Assembly (NCBI RefSeq): GCF_042661465.1
Contig: NZ_JBHSWE010000001.1
Coordinates: forward strand, 62,001 to 126,000
Origin: Marinobacterium_A aestuariivivens
Lineage (GTDB): Bacteria > Pseudomonadota > Gammaproteobacteria > Pseudomonadales > Balneatricaceae
Direction of reading: 5' to 3'
Length of the DNA stretch: 64,000 bases
Positions 56,393-64,000 of the stretch are shown here, piece by piece. Numbering within the stretch: position 1 is the stretch's first letter; every line of letters starts with the position of its first letter. The position numbers were made by a program, and so were the translations under genes. The notes beneath the pieces are model-generated. The model was not told where the DNA came from and searched no databases. It saw only the letters and a program-made list of their open reading frames with translations.

Positions 56393-57286
56393 ATGGAATT
56401 CAGACAACTGCAGTATTTCGTGGCCGTGGTGGAGGAAGGCTCGGTATCCGGCGCCAGCCGGCGGGTGCACATCGCCCAGCCCGCCCTGACCCGCCAGATC
56501 AAGCTGCTGGAAGAATCGCTGGGCACCACCCTCTTCGTTCGGCATGCGCAGGGGATGCAACTGACCCTGGCCGGTCAGACCCTGTACCAGGAGGCCCAGG
56601 ACCTGCTGAATCGCCGCAACCAGGTGATGGCACGGCTGGCAGCACTGGGCAGCGGGCTCAGCGGCAAGCTGAGCCTGGGGATCACCGTCACCCACCTCTG
56701 GGTACCGATGGTGGCAAAATTGCTCCATGACTTTCGCAGTCGCTACGCCGGGGTCGCCTTCGAGGTGTTTCCGCTCTTGTCGGGTCCGCAGCTCGAACGG
56801 CTGCAGCAGGGCAAGCTCGACGCCGGCATCCTCTACCTCGGCGACGAAACGCCGGCAGGGCTCTCGACCCGGCTGCTGCACCGCGATCATCTGATCCTGG
56901 CGGTCCCGGCCTCGTCACCGCTGACCGAATCCCCGCCTTCGCGCCTCGCCGAGCTCAACGACGAGGACTTCGTCTGGGGCTTTCGCAGCGCCTCCCCCGG
57001 CTACTACGATCGCATGCAGGCCCACTTCCAGCGCCACGATTTCAAGCCCAGGGTCGTCCAGTACGGTGCCGACAACATCGCCATCCTGAGCATGGTGGCC
57101 GCGGGCCTCGGTATCGCCATCGTCCCGGCCGCGGCAGGCAGCAGCTCTTTCGTGCCGGGCGTCAGGTTTCTGCGACTGGCGGAGCTCGACGCCTGCGAGA
57201 TGCCGCTCTGGTTCGCCTGGCGTACCGAAAACGACTCGCCGACGCTCGGCAATATGATCGCGCTGGTCGAGGAATCGGTCGATTGA
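56393..57286 (+). CDS. LysR-family transcriptional regulator
   Basis: This 297-residue protein has the N-terminal LysR helix-turn-helix (MEFRQLQYFVAVVEEGSVSGASRRVHIAQPALTRQIK-type, beginning at 56393) and an effector domain (LSLGITVTHLWVPMVAKLLHDF, LDAGILYLGDE, ADNIAILSMVAAGLGIAIVPAA). It resembles the NAC/CbpR-like group. It is divergent from the SSS-M20-amidase operon, which it probably controls. GATAC-N7-GTATAC (56373-56390) just before the start is a possible autoregulatory LysR box. Confidence 0.9.
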   Translation: MEFRQLQYFVAVVEEGSVSGASRRVHIAQPALTRQIKLLEESLGTTLFVRHAQGMQLTLAGQTLYQEAQDLLNRRNQVMARLAALGSGLSGKLSLGITVTHLWVPMVAKLLHDFRSRYAGVAFEVFPLLSGPQLERLQQGKLDAGILYLGDETPAGLSTRLLHRDHLILAVPASSPLTESPPSRLAELNDEDFVWGFRSASPGYYDRMQAHFQRHDFKPRVVQYGADNIAILSMVAAGLGIAIVPAAAGSSSFVPGVRFLRLAELDACEMPLWFAWRTENDSPTLGNMIALVEESVD

Positions 57287-57299
57287 AAATCGTGGGGCC

Positions 57300-57372
57300 T
57301 CGTATCCAAAGGGCACGCCCGGTGCGAGAAACCATGGCGCCAGATTCATTCGCCTCGGGGCGAGGCTCCTAC
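57300..57372. repeat. Solo REP-type module
   Basis: A single unit of the family seen at 51.65-52.08 kb: CGTATCCAAAGGGCACGCCC followed by TTCGCCTCGGGGCGAGGCTCC and TAC. It lies between convergent LysR and paaX genes and could act as a bidirectional terminator. Confidence 0.65.
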
Positions 57373-57376
57373 AGGG

Positions 57377-58324
57377 TCAAACCTTGAGGCCGCCGAAACG
57401 CTTGTAGAAGGACGGCGACGGCTCGGGCAGCGGACCTTCGGCGGTTTCCATCTGCTCGCTGATGTACTGCTCGGACGGGGCGCAGACCAGGCTGTAGAGG
57501 TTGCGGCACAGCTGCCGGGCGGCGACGCCGCTCCAGTCCGGCGGCAACAGCTCGACCGGCAGCTGGGGATCGCGCAACAGCAGCTTGCGGTATTCGTGGA
57601 TCAGCAGGGTACGGGCGATGAAGCACTCCTGAGGGTCGAGATCGGCCTTGCCCTTGAGCTCCTGCCAGACCGGGCGGAAGCGGTCGAGGAAGTGGCGGTA
57701 GCTGTCGGAAATCTGGTCGAGGCTCCAGCATTCGCGGCACTGCTCGCGCAGCGCCTTCGATGAAAGCGGATCGCCCTGCCGGGTCTCGAAGAGGATGGTA
57801 TCGTCGAGCACCTCGAGCTCCTGCAGGGTGTTGCGCAGCTCCATCATGTCGCAGTGGGGCGTCGCCATCAGCGTCGGCGAGAAGGGCCCGAAGCCCATCC
57901 ACTGCAGCTCGTCGCGCACCTGCTGGCGCTTCTCGGTCGACAGCTGGGACAGCACCGCCAGGCACCAGGAACCGTCCCATTCCGGCAGCACCGGTACGTA
58001 GACCCGCTTGAACGCCTTGTCGAACCGGCGTCGCCCCTGGGGTGTCAGGCTGTAGTAGGCCCGCCGACCCACCTGCTCCGCCGAGAGCCAGTTCTCTTCC
58101 TTGCAGAGCCGGAACACCGAGGTACGGACCAGGCGCTGGTTGAGGCCAAGGGATTCCAGTACCTGAATCAGGCTGCCGAGCCAGACGGTACCGCCGCGCG
58201 GCACGATGGCATCGCCGAAAATGGTGATGATCAGGGACCCGGCGCGGATCGGACGCTGCTGGCAGAACTGCCGCACCAGCTCGTTCAGGTGACTGGAACT
58301 GCTCATAAAAGACGGGAAATCCAT
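57377..58324 (-). CDS. paaX: PaaX-family transcriptional repressor
   Basis: This 315-residue protein matches PaaX, the phenylacetyl-CoA-responsive repressor: RAGSLIITIFGDAIVPRGGTVWLGSLIQVLESLGLNQRLVRTSVFRL-type N-terminus (about residues 25-75), GRRAYYSLTPQGRRRFD and a C-terminal FIARTLLIHEYRKLLLRDPQLPVELLPPDW. The start could be 58324 or the downstream ATG at 58306. No paa genes are in the window. Its presence next to a QhpG-like gene and near QHNDH suggests that phenylacetate from phenethylamine is one product of the island. Confidence 0.88.
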   Translation of the reverse strand: MDFPSFMSSSSHLNELVRQFCQQRPIRAGSLIITIFGDAIVPRGGTVWLGSLIQVLESLGLNQRLVRTSVFRLCKEENWLSAEQVGRRAYYSLTPQGRRRFDKAFKRVYVPVLPEWDGSWCLAVLSQLSTEKRQQVRDELQWMGFGPFSPTLMATPHCDMMELRNTLQELEVLDDTILFETRQGDPLSSKALREQCRECWSLDQISDSYRHFLDRFRPVWQELKGKADLDPQECFIARTLLIHEYRKLLLRDPQLPVELLPPDWSGVAARQLCRNLYSLVCAPSEQYISEQMETAEGPLPEPSPSFYKRFGGLKV

Positions 58325-58418
58325 CCAACTGGAAAGTGACGGCTATTCTATAGAGCCCCTTGTGCGGATGCAAAAATCCGCCAGCGGGTACCATATCATC
58401 CTCTATTATTCTGGCGAT

Positions 58419-58692
58419 GGAGCCTTTCGGGCTTATCCGATCGTAGCGAGGGCAAGACGATTTGTTTAGCACATCCATGTGCTTCACCCCTTCGGGGTTG
58501 GCACGTTCAATAGCTCCCGGCGATTGAATGAGTCAGATTTTTTGATCGTCCGAGGCGAATAGCGCGCTATTTAACGAGGAGGATCGGGAAACTGGCCAAA
58601 CTCGGCTTGGCCGCACGACTGCATGGATGCAGGAGGTAGGGCGAAGCAGGATGCCCGAGCCGAGTAGATCAGCGTTAAGCCCGACAGGCTCC
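58419..58692. mobile_element. MITE-like element, copy 2 (274 bp)
   Basis: The left end GGAGCCTTTCGGGCTTATC (58419) and the right end, read inward from 58692 as GGAGCCTGTCGGGCTTAAC, match at 17 of 19 positions. Internal blocks are shared with copy 1 at 5856. It is longer because of extra inserts, including GCATGGATGCAGGAGG near 58620. The right end abuts the stop codon of the qhpG-like gene. With the 94 bp beyond its left end it makes up the whole 368-bp gap next to paaX. Confidence 0.6.
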
Positions 58693-60029
58693 TTAGACCC
58701 AGCCCTGGTGGCGGAACCACATCAGGATCTGCGGCGCCAGCGCCTTCCTGTCGCCCAGGGCCGCAGCCAACATCTGTTCCGGATGTTCTTTCGCCGCGCC
58801 GTTGCGCAGCGCACGCAGCAGCGGCGCCAGCTCCAGTCCCTGCAGATGCCAGACACCGAGCGGCTGGTCCGGCGTCACCACCACCTCGGCCTCGCGGATC
58901 AGATCGTTCTCCACGACCGGACGCTTCGCGATCTGCACCTGGTCGGGCCTGACGCTCTGATGAATCGGCACCCGGTCCGGCCAGTCACGCCGCTGCTGCC
59001 AGAAGGGCTCTGCTGAAAACTGCGACTCCTGGGCATAGAAATCCCGGCCGATACGGGCGAAGCGGAAGAACAGTTCCTCGACCCGGGCGCGATGGAACAG
59101 CCGGGCCAGGGCTGTGCGTCCGGGCTGGCGCAACAGCGTATTGATCACCGCCGGCGCCTGCAGGGCGCTGGACAGCGACTGGAAGATGCCGTTGCCGGAC
59201 AGCGGATCCACCGCCATGGCCGCGTCCCCGACCCGAATCCAGTGGTCCCCTGCAGGCTCGCGGCAGAGGATCGGCGTGCTGGTACGGGCATGCAGCTCGC
59301 CGGTCGGCTCGGCGTCCCGGATAAAGGGCGCGGCCATCTCCAGCGGCCGGATGCGGTCATTGCAGTACTCGACCAGCTGGTCCTTGGGCGGCAGGTCGGC
59401 ACTGCCGACGTCCAGTGTCAGCTGCAGGTAACGCCGGCCATCCGGGGTGCCGGCCATCCAGCCCAGCCATCCCGGCAACTCTGCACTGCCGACTGGGGTT
59501 GCATCGCGGGTCCGCTCCAGTACTGCAGCAGGCTCAGGGTTTCGGGCCCGCGCAGGCGCTCGAGGCCCGCCCCCGGTGCCGCCCGCCCCCGCGCCTCGAC
59601 GAGGAACCGGCCGCTCAGTTGCCGTGTCCCGGCATCGGTCTGCACCTCGACCCGGTGGCCGTCCTCATCGTGGCGGTAGCCGCGCACCCGGCCCCGGACC
59701 AGTTCCACGCCCGCTCGCTCCAGGTCGACGAGAATGCCGCGATCCAGGTCGGCGCGCACGATCAGCCGCTCGGTATTCGCCGCGCTGGAGGCGCCGCTCC
59801 AGTGGACGCGGCGCGGCGACGGCGCCGGCAACGCCTTCAGCGCCTCGCTGAAACCGGCATGCCGCAGCCCTTCGACCACCCGCTCGGAAATACCCTCCAC
59901 CGCCGCAAAGGGCCGCGGCTCGCCGACCAGGCAAACGGCATAGCCAAGCCGTCGCAGACCGAGCGCCACCGCCCCGCCGGCAGGACCGGCTCCCAGTATC
60001 AGTATCCTGTTTTCGTGGCTGGCATCCAT
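58693..60029 (-). CDS. qhpG: QhpG-like FAD-dependent monooxygenase (one frameshift)
   Basis: This flavoprotein has about 445 residues after one repair (near 59.49 kb). GxGxxG is in ILILGAGPAGGAVALGLRRLG and the second FAD motif in WIRVGDAAMAVDPLSGNGIFQSLSSAL. This arrangement fits the tryptophan-halogenase-like group, to which QhpG belongs. QhpG dihydroxylates the QhpC tryptophan that becomes CTQ, and no other candidate lies in the qhp cluster. The gene is 14 kb from qhpA on the same strand, so the assignment is by family and need rather than by operon. An unrelated flavin hydroxylase remains possible. Confidence 0.6.
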
Positions 60030-60128
60030 TCGATCTCCCGAGAGCCCTGTTATCCGGCTCTGTTTTCAAAGCGTCCATGGTACTACTGCTTAAGGGATAG
60101 TCGACAGTGGTAAGTTCTTAGGGGGATC

Positions 60129-60250
60129 GTAGGGTGCTGGTTATCGCCATGGATATGAATCCTGGCAATGCAGGAGCAATTGCCAGGAAGCGAAGCGCAC
60201 CGATTGGCATCGGATTACAGTGCGGTTCGCGTTGCTCACCCGCACCCTAC
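60129..60250. repeat. GTAGGGTGC-ended inverted repeat
   Basis: GTAGGGTGC (60129-60137) and GCACCCTAC (60242-60250) bound a 122-bp element without a gene. It contains the invariant-loop hairpin copy 3. It lies between the divergent-end qhpG-like gene start and the glycerate kinase stop. Confidence 0.65.
60160..60188. repeat. Hairpin with invariant GCAGGAGCA loop, copy 3
   Basis: A 10-bp perfect stem (TCCTGGCAAT / ATTGCCAGGA) encloses loop GCAGGAGCA (60170-60178). GCCATGGA precedes it by about 10 bp, as in the other copies. Confidence 0.6.
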
Positions 60251-60266
60251 AAATTTGGGAAGACTA

Positions 60267-61405
60267 TTAGCGTCGTTCCGCCAGGCGCCAGACGGCGGCG
60301 ATATTGCGCGCGCTGCGGTAGAGGTTGTCGGCGGCGGTCTCGAGCGCTTCGGGCAGGGTCACGATGCCCGGCACGACGCTGAACAGCGCATCGATACCGA
60401 AGTCGTGCACGCAATCCGAGTCGGCGGACACGGAGCCGGCCAGCGCGATCACCGGCACGCCCTGCGCCTGGGCCCGCTTGCTGACGCCGACCGGCGTCTT
60501 GCCCCGCACCGTCTGGCTGTCGATGCGGCCCTCTCCGGTGATCACCAGGTCGACGCCGGCAAGTTTCGCATCGATCTCGACCGCGTCGAGCACGATGTCG
60601 ATGCCGCTTTTCAGCCGTGCATTGAAAAACGCCAGGAAGGCACCGCCAAGGCCACCGGCCGCACCGGCACCGGGGATGTCGTTGATTGCCTTGCCGTTGG
60701 TCTCCTCGACGACACGGGCGAAGCGGGTCAGGTTGGCATCGAGTCTCTGCACCATCGCGGGATCGGCGCCCTTCTGCGGCCCGAAAATAGCCGAGGCACC
60801 GTTATCTCCGGTGAGGGGGTTGTCGACATCGCAGGCGACCTCGAAGCGGGTTTCGGCCAGGCGCGGATCCAGCCCCTCGAGATCGATGCGCGCCAGGCGT
60901 TCGAGACCGCCGCCACCGACGGGGATCTCCTGTCCTTCGTCATCCAGCAACCGGGCGCCAAGCGCCTGCAGCAGGCCGGCGCCGGCATCGTTGGTGGCGC
61001 TGCCACCGAGACCGACGATGATGTGCCGGGCCCCGGCATCGAGGGCCGCCCGGATCAGCTCGCCGGTGCCGCGACTGGTCGCGAGCCAGGGTTGCGCTGA
61101 CCATTGGGCACAAGGTCGAGACCGGATGCCGCGGCCGATTCGATCACCGCGGTTTCGCCGTCACCCAAACGGCCCCAGGTGGCGTCGAGGGCGGTGCCCA
61201 TGGGACCGGTGACGCGGTTGGTGAACGACTCCCCGCCGGTGGCGGCAACCAGCGCTTCGGTGGTCCCTTCCCCGCCGTCCGCCACCGGCAGCAGTACCAG
61301 TTCCGCATCGGGATAAACGGCGTGGAAACCCTGACCGATGGCCCGGGCCGCCTGCTCGGCACTGAGGCTTTCCTTGAATGAGTCGGGTGCAATCAGGATT
61401 TTCAT
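60267..61405 (-). CDS. glxK: Glycerate 2-kinase (one frameshift)
   Basis: This GarK/GlxK-type kinase has 379 residues after repair. N-terminal MKILIAPDSFKESLSAEQAARAIGQGF and LLPVADGGEGTTEALV, then FEVACDVDNPLTGDNGASAIFGPQKGA, INDIPGAGAAGGLGG and DLVITGEGRIDSQTVRGKTPVGV are diagnostic. The frame breaks in a C run near 61.09 kb; one more C restores GQRNPWLATSRGTGELI. It phosphorylates glycerate to 2-phosphoglycerate. It lies downstream of the CdaR-type regulator, and pyruvate kinase reads away on the other strand. Confidence 0.92.
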
Positions 61406-61539
61406 TTTCGGTCTTCCGTCAATGTGGGATGTGAATCCATGGTGGCACAGGCAGTGCCCCCGGCTTTATTCCCGATGACAAATCCGCTTTCGAACCGAAG
61501 GCCGGCTTTTGTCAAATTGCACAATATCCGCCTTAGGGG

Positions 61540-62718
61540 TTAGTCACGAAAACCTTTGAGCCGCAGTGCCGCCACCAGGCACAGCAGATCGTCGGACCGG
61601 CCCAGGTCGACTTCGAGCGCCGTGCCGATCTTGTCGAGACGGTAACGCAAGGTGTTGCGGTGTATATGCAGCCGCTCGCTGGTGCGGCCGAAATCCAGGT
61701 TCTCGTCCAGGTAGGTCTCCAGGGTTCTTTCCAGCACACCCTGTCGATCCTGCGCCTTCAGACGGCCGAGCATGGCGGTCAGGTGCGTCGCCGCCCAGCT
61801 GTTGCGGGCTTCGAACAGCAGCAGATCGAGGGCGAAGTCGCCGGCCTCGCAATACCGTCGCGGCGAATCGCGCAACTGCGCCACTTCGAGGGTCCTGATC
61901 GCGTTGCGGTACGAGAGCGAAAGGCCGTCAGGTTGGGGAAAATAGTCGCCGACGCCGATCCGTACCCCCAGATCCTTGCGCTGCATCAGCCCCTGGCACT
62001 GCAACTCGAGCCGCTGCCTGAAACGCTCCCGGTTCCAGCCGGTTTCGAGCGGTTCCACCACTTTCAGCAGGACCAGCTGATACGGCGACAGGATGGCACC
62101 GAGATCATCGCCATGGCCCGCCTGCAGATCGCCCAGAACCTGCTGCAGGACTCCCAGCGGCAGCTCCGCCCCTTTATCCACGGCCGTCAGCTCCAGTACC
62201 ACGGCCACCCGCGGCAGACTCAGATCCAGATTCAGGCGCCTGACCCTGTCCTCGAAGAGGGTATCGGGCCGCCCGCCTTCGATCAGGCGCAGCAGTACCG
62301 CCTCGCGCTGGCGCCGGTCCCACTGCACTTCAGCCGTCAGCGCCGCCTGCTCGATCACCAGTTCCGCGGTCATCACCACCAGATCGGCGAATTTGCGCAC
62401 CTCTTCGGGCTCTCCGGTGATGCCGACGACACCGACGATCTCGCCCTGGCTGTAGACCGGCAGATTGACGCCGCCGCGCACGCCCTGCAGCTGAGTCTCC
62501 TGGCCCGCTTCGATATCGACTTCGCCCTGGCTGCTCAGGACGTTCAGCGCCCCCTCGTGCAGCTGATCGAGACGCGAGGGGTCGCCGGAGCCGATGATCA
62601 CGCCCTTGTGGTCCATGACATTGACATTGACGCCGGTGATCTTCATCGCCCGGTCAACGATCTTCTGCGCCATATGATGGTCGATATACATGAGGGCAAC
62701 CTGCGATTCGCTGTTCAC
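61540..62718 (-). CDS. cdaR: CdaR-type sugar diacid regulator
   Basis: This 392-residue protein has the N-terminal diacid-recognition domain (AQKIVDRAMKITGVNVNVMDHKGVIIGSGD, GGVNLPVYSQGEIVGVVGITGEPEEVRKFA), a middle GGDEF-like region, and a C-terminal PucR-type helix-turn-helix (NLDFGRTSERLHIHRNTLRYRLDKIG). CdaR activates glycerate, glucarate and galactarate genes. Here it lies directly upstream of glycerate kinase on the same strand. It is intact. Confidence 0.9.
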   Translation of the reverse strand: MNSESQVALMYIDHHMAQKIVDRAMKITGVNVNVMDHKGVIIGSGDPSRLDQLHEGALNVLSSQGEVDIEAGQETQLQGVRGGVNLPVYSQGEIVGVVGITGEPEEVRKFADLVVMTAELVIEQAALTAEVQWDRRQREAVLLRLIEGGRPDTLFEDRVRRLNLDLSLPRVAVVLELTAVDKGAELPLGVLQQVLGDLQAGHGDDLGAILSPYQLVLLKVVEPLETGWNRERFRQRLELQCQGLMQRKDLGVRIGVGDYFPQPDGLSLSYRNAIRTLEVAQLRDSPRRYCEAGDFALDLLLFEARNSWAATHLTAMLGRLKAQDRQGVLERTLETYLDENLDFGRTSERLHIHRNTLRYRLDKIGTALEVDLGRSDDLLCLVAALRLKGFRD

Positions 62719-62883
62719 TCAGGTACATGTTGCCCGACGGAAGCCGGCGGCGGAAGCCACCGCTTTGTTCATCTGCACAAAAAATAGCGGTCTCGGCGTT
62801 CGATTTTCAGTCGCCTGCCAGAAGCCTGGGCGCGACAGAACTCCGATAATCGAACTATTCCCCTACCAATGCCAGGTGCTGTA

Positions 62884-64000
62884 ATGAGAAGAACCAAGAT
62901 AGTGGCCACCCTAGGACCGGCCAGCGAGAGCCCGGAACAGATCGAACGGCTGGTGCGGGCCGGCGTCGATGTGGTCCGGCTCAATTTTTCCCACGGCTCG
63001 ATCGACGAACATGTGCAGCGTGCAGAGCTAGTCCGCGCCGCCGCCCGGGTCCAGGGCGCCATGTCGCCATCCTCGGCGATCTTCAGGGCCCGAAGATCCG
63101 CATCTCCCGCTTCCGCGACGGCAAGATCGAACTGGCGGTCGGCCAGCCGTTTATCCTCGACGCCGCCCTGGGCCGGGATGAGGGAACGTCCGAACGCGTC
63201 GGTATCGACTACAAGCAGCTGGTGATCGACTGCGCACCGGGCGATATCCTGCTGCTGGACGACGGGCGCGTCGTGCTCGTCGTCAACGAGGTCCGCGGCC
63301 AGGAAATCCACTGCCAGGTCCAGGTCGGCGGCGCCCTGTCCAACAACAAGGGCATCAACCGCCAGGGTGGCGGCCTGTCGGCCGATGCGCTGACCGAGAA
63401 GGACAAGCGCGACATCCAGGCAGCGCAGCAGATTGGCGTCGACTACCTGGCGGTCTCCTTCCCCGCTCCGGCGACGATATCCGCTATGCCCGGGAACTGC
63501 TGCAGGCGGCCGGCGGCACGGCCGGCATCATCGCCAAGATCGAGCGCGCCGAAGCGGTCAGCAGCAGCGAGGTGCTCGACGGCATCATCGACGCATCGGA
63601 CGGCGTCATGGTGGCACGCGGGGACCTGGGCGTCGAGATCGGCGATGCCGAACTGATCGGCGTGCAGAAACAGATCATCGAACGGGCGCGCAAGCGCAAC
63701 AAGGTGGTGATCACCGCGACCCAGATGATGGAATCGATGATCTCGAGTCCGATGCCGACCCGGGCGGAAGTCTCCGACGTCGCCAATGCCGTGTTCGATG
63801 GCACCGATGCGGTCATGCTGTCCGCCGAAACAGCCGCCGGCGCCTACCCGGTCGAGGCCGTGGAAGCGATGGTCAGGGTCATCGGCGGCGCCGAAAAGCA
63901 TCCCAGCATGCGCAGCTCACGCCATCGCATGGACCAGACCTTCGAACGCATCGACGAAACCATCGGTCTGGCCGCGATGTATGCCGCCAACCACCTCGAA
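62884..64000 (+). CDS. pyk: Pyruvate kinase, 5' part (two frameshifts, cut by the window end)
   Basis: It begins MRRTKIVATLGPASESPEQIERL at 62884 and shows VDVVRLNFSHGS, the effector region LSNNKGINRQGG, IIAKIERAEAV, VMVARGDLGVEIG, ITATQMMESMI and DAVMLSAETAAG. Single C losses near 63.055 and 63.464 kb break the frame; repair gives GRHVAILGDLQGPKIRISRF and FPRSGDDIRYARELL. The 3' end lies beyond 64000. It converts phosphoenolpyruvate to pyruvate and, with glycerate kinase, may finish glyoxylate-glycerate metabolism. Confidence 0.94.

Noticed and set aside
62884..64000. Pyruvate kinase as a pseudogene
   Set aside because: Both breaks are single C losses, one of them in a C run, and all catalytic blocks remain; sequence error is more likely than decay of a central enzyme.

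Overview
The window is about 64 kb of GC-rich DNA from what looks like an aerobic, probably marine, gammaproteobacterium (Oceanospirillales/Pseudomonadales-like). This rests on a DksA close to the enteric type, TRAP and SSS transporters, periplasmic quinohemoprotein metabolism and REP-type repeats; no marker gene fixes the genus. Gene density is high, mostly on the minus strand in long operons. Sixteen otherwise well-conserved genes carry 24 internal frameshifts. 21 of these are net -1 and most lie in short G/C runs, so I read them as consensus errors of a draft or long-read assembly and give the full gene spans.

Layout: (1) 0.25-5.6 kb, a five-gene selenium operon on the minus strand: selD, mnmH (selU), and a PhnD/PhnC/PhnE-type ABC importer of the kind annotated as putative selenate transporter. 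(2) 5.6-14.3 kb, a mixed region: dienelactone hydrolase, CopD-like protein, TIGR01212 radical SAM protein, LuxR regulator, FAD monooxygenase plus DUF2783 protein, META lipoprotein, DksA, a DUF6644/DUF6152 pair and a SpoIIAA-like protein. (3) 14.5-33.4 kb, an 18-kb colinear minus-strand catabolon: the iac genes for indole-3-acetic acid (IAA) to catechol (iacH-A-B-I-C-D-E-F, iacG), a TRAP transporter (P-Q-M), catechol 2,3-dioxygenase with its ferredoxin, and the dehydrogenase branch of meta-cleavage (dmpC-E-F-G-H-I) ending in pyruvate and acetyl-CoA. The divergent MarR regulator iacR lies next to a perfect 16-bp palindrome. (4) 33.7-44.3 kb, a quinohemoprotein amine dehydrogenase (QHNDH) locus (qhpA-D-C-B, qhpF-E) with a porin and an aldehyde dehydrogenase. 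The porin and qhpA promoters share a 10-bp-spaced TGTAAC repeat. (5) 44.5-51.6 kb, an OmpR-type response regulator and a giant hybrid kinase, divergent from qhpA. (6) 51.6-60 kb, a REP array, a damaged Tat amidase, an M20 amidohydrolase, an SSS symporter with a small membrane partner, LysR and PaaX regulators, and a qhpG-like flavin monooxygenase. (7) 60.2-64 kb, glycerate kinase, a CdaR regulator and the start of pyruvate kinase.

Working model (inference): QHNDH and the aldehyde dehydrogenase turn arylethylamines (phenethylamine, tryptamine) into arylacetic acids. The M20 hydrolase and amidase could free arylacetates from conjugates. IAA, also imported by the TRAP system, is degraded by Iac enzymes to catechol and then by meta-cleavage to central metabolites. 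The window would then hold a nearly self-contained aryl-ethylamine/auxin degradation island.

Repeats are unusually rich: a MITE-like pair with terminal inverted repeats, a 93-bp REP array, a 169-bp triplication of the qhpE 3' end, several GTAGG-type inverted repeats, and three hairpins whose 9-nt loop is invariant while the stems covary. I saw no rRNA, tRNA or CRISPR.
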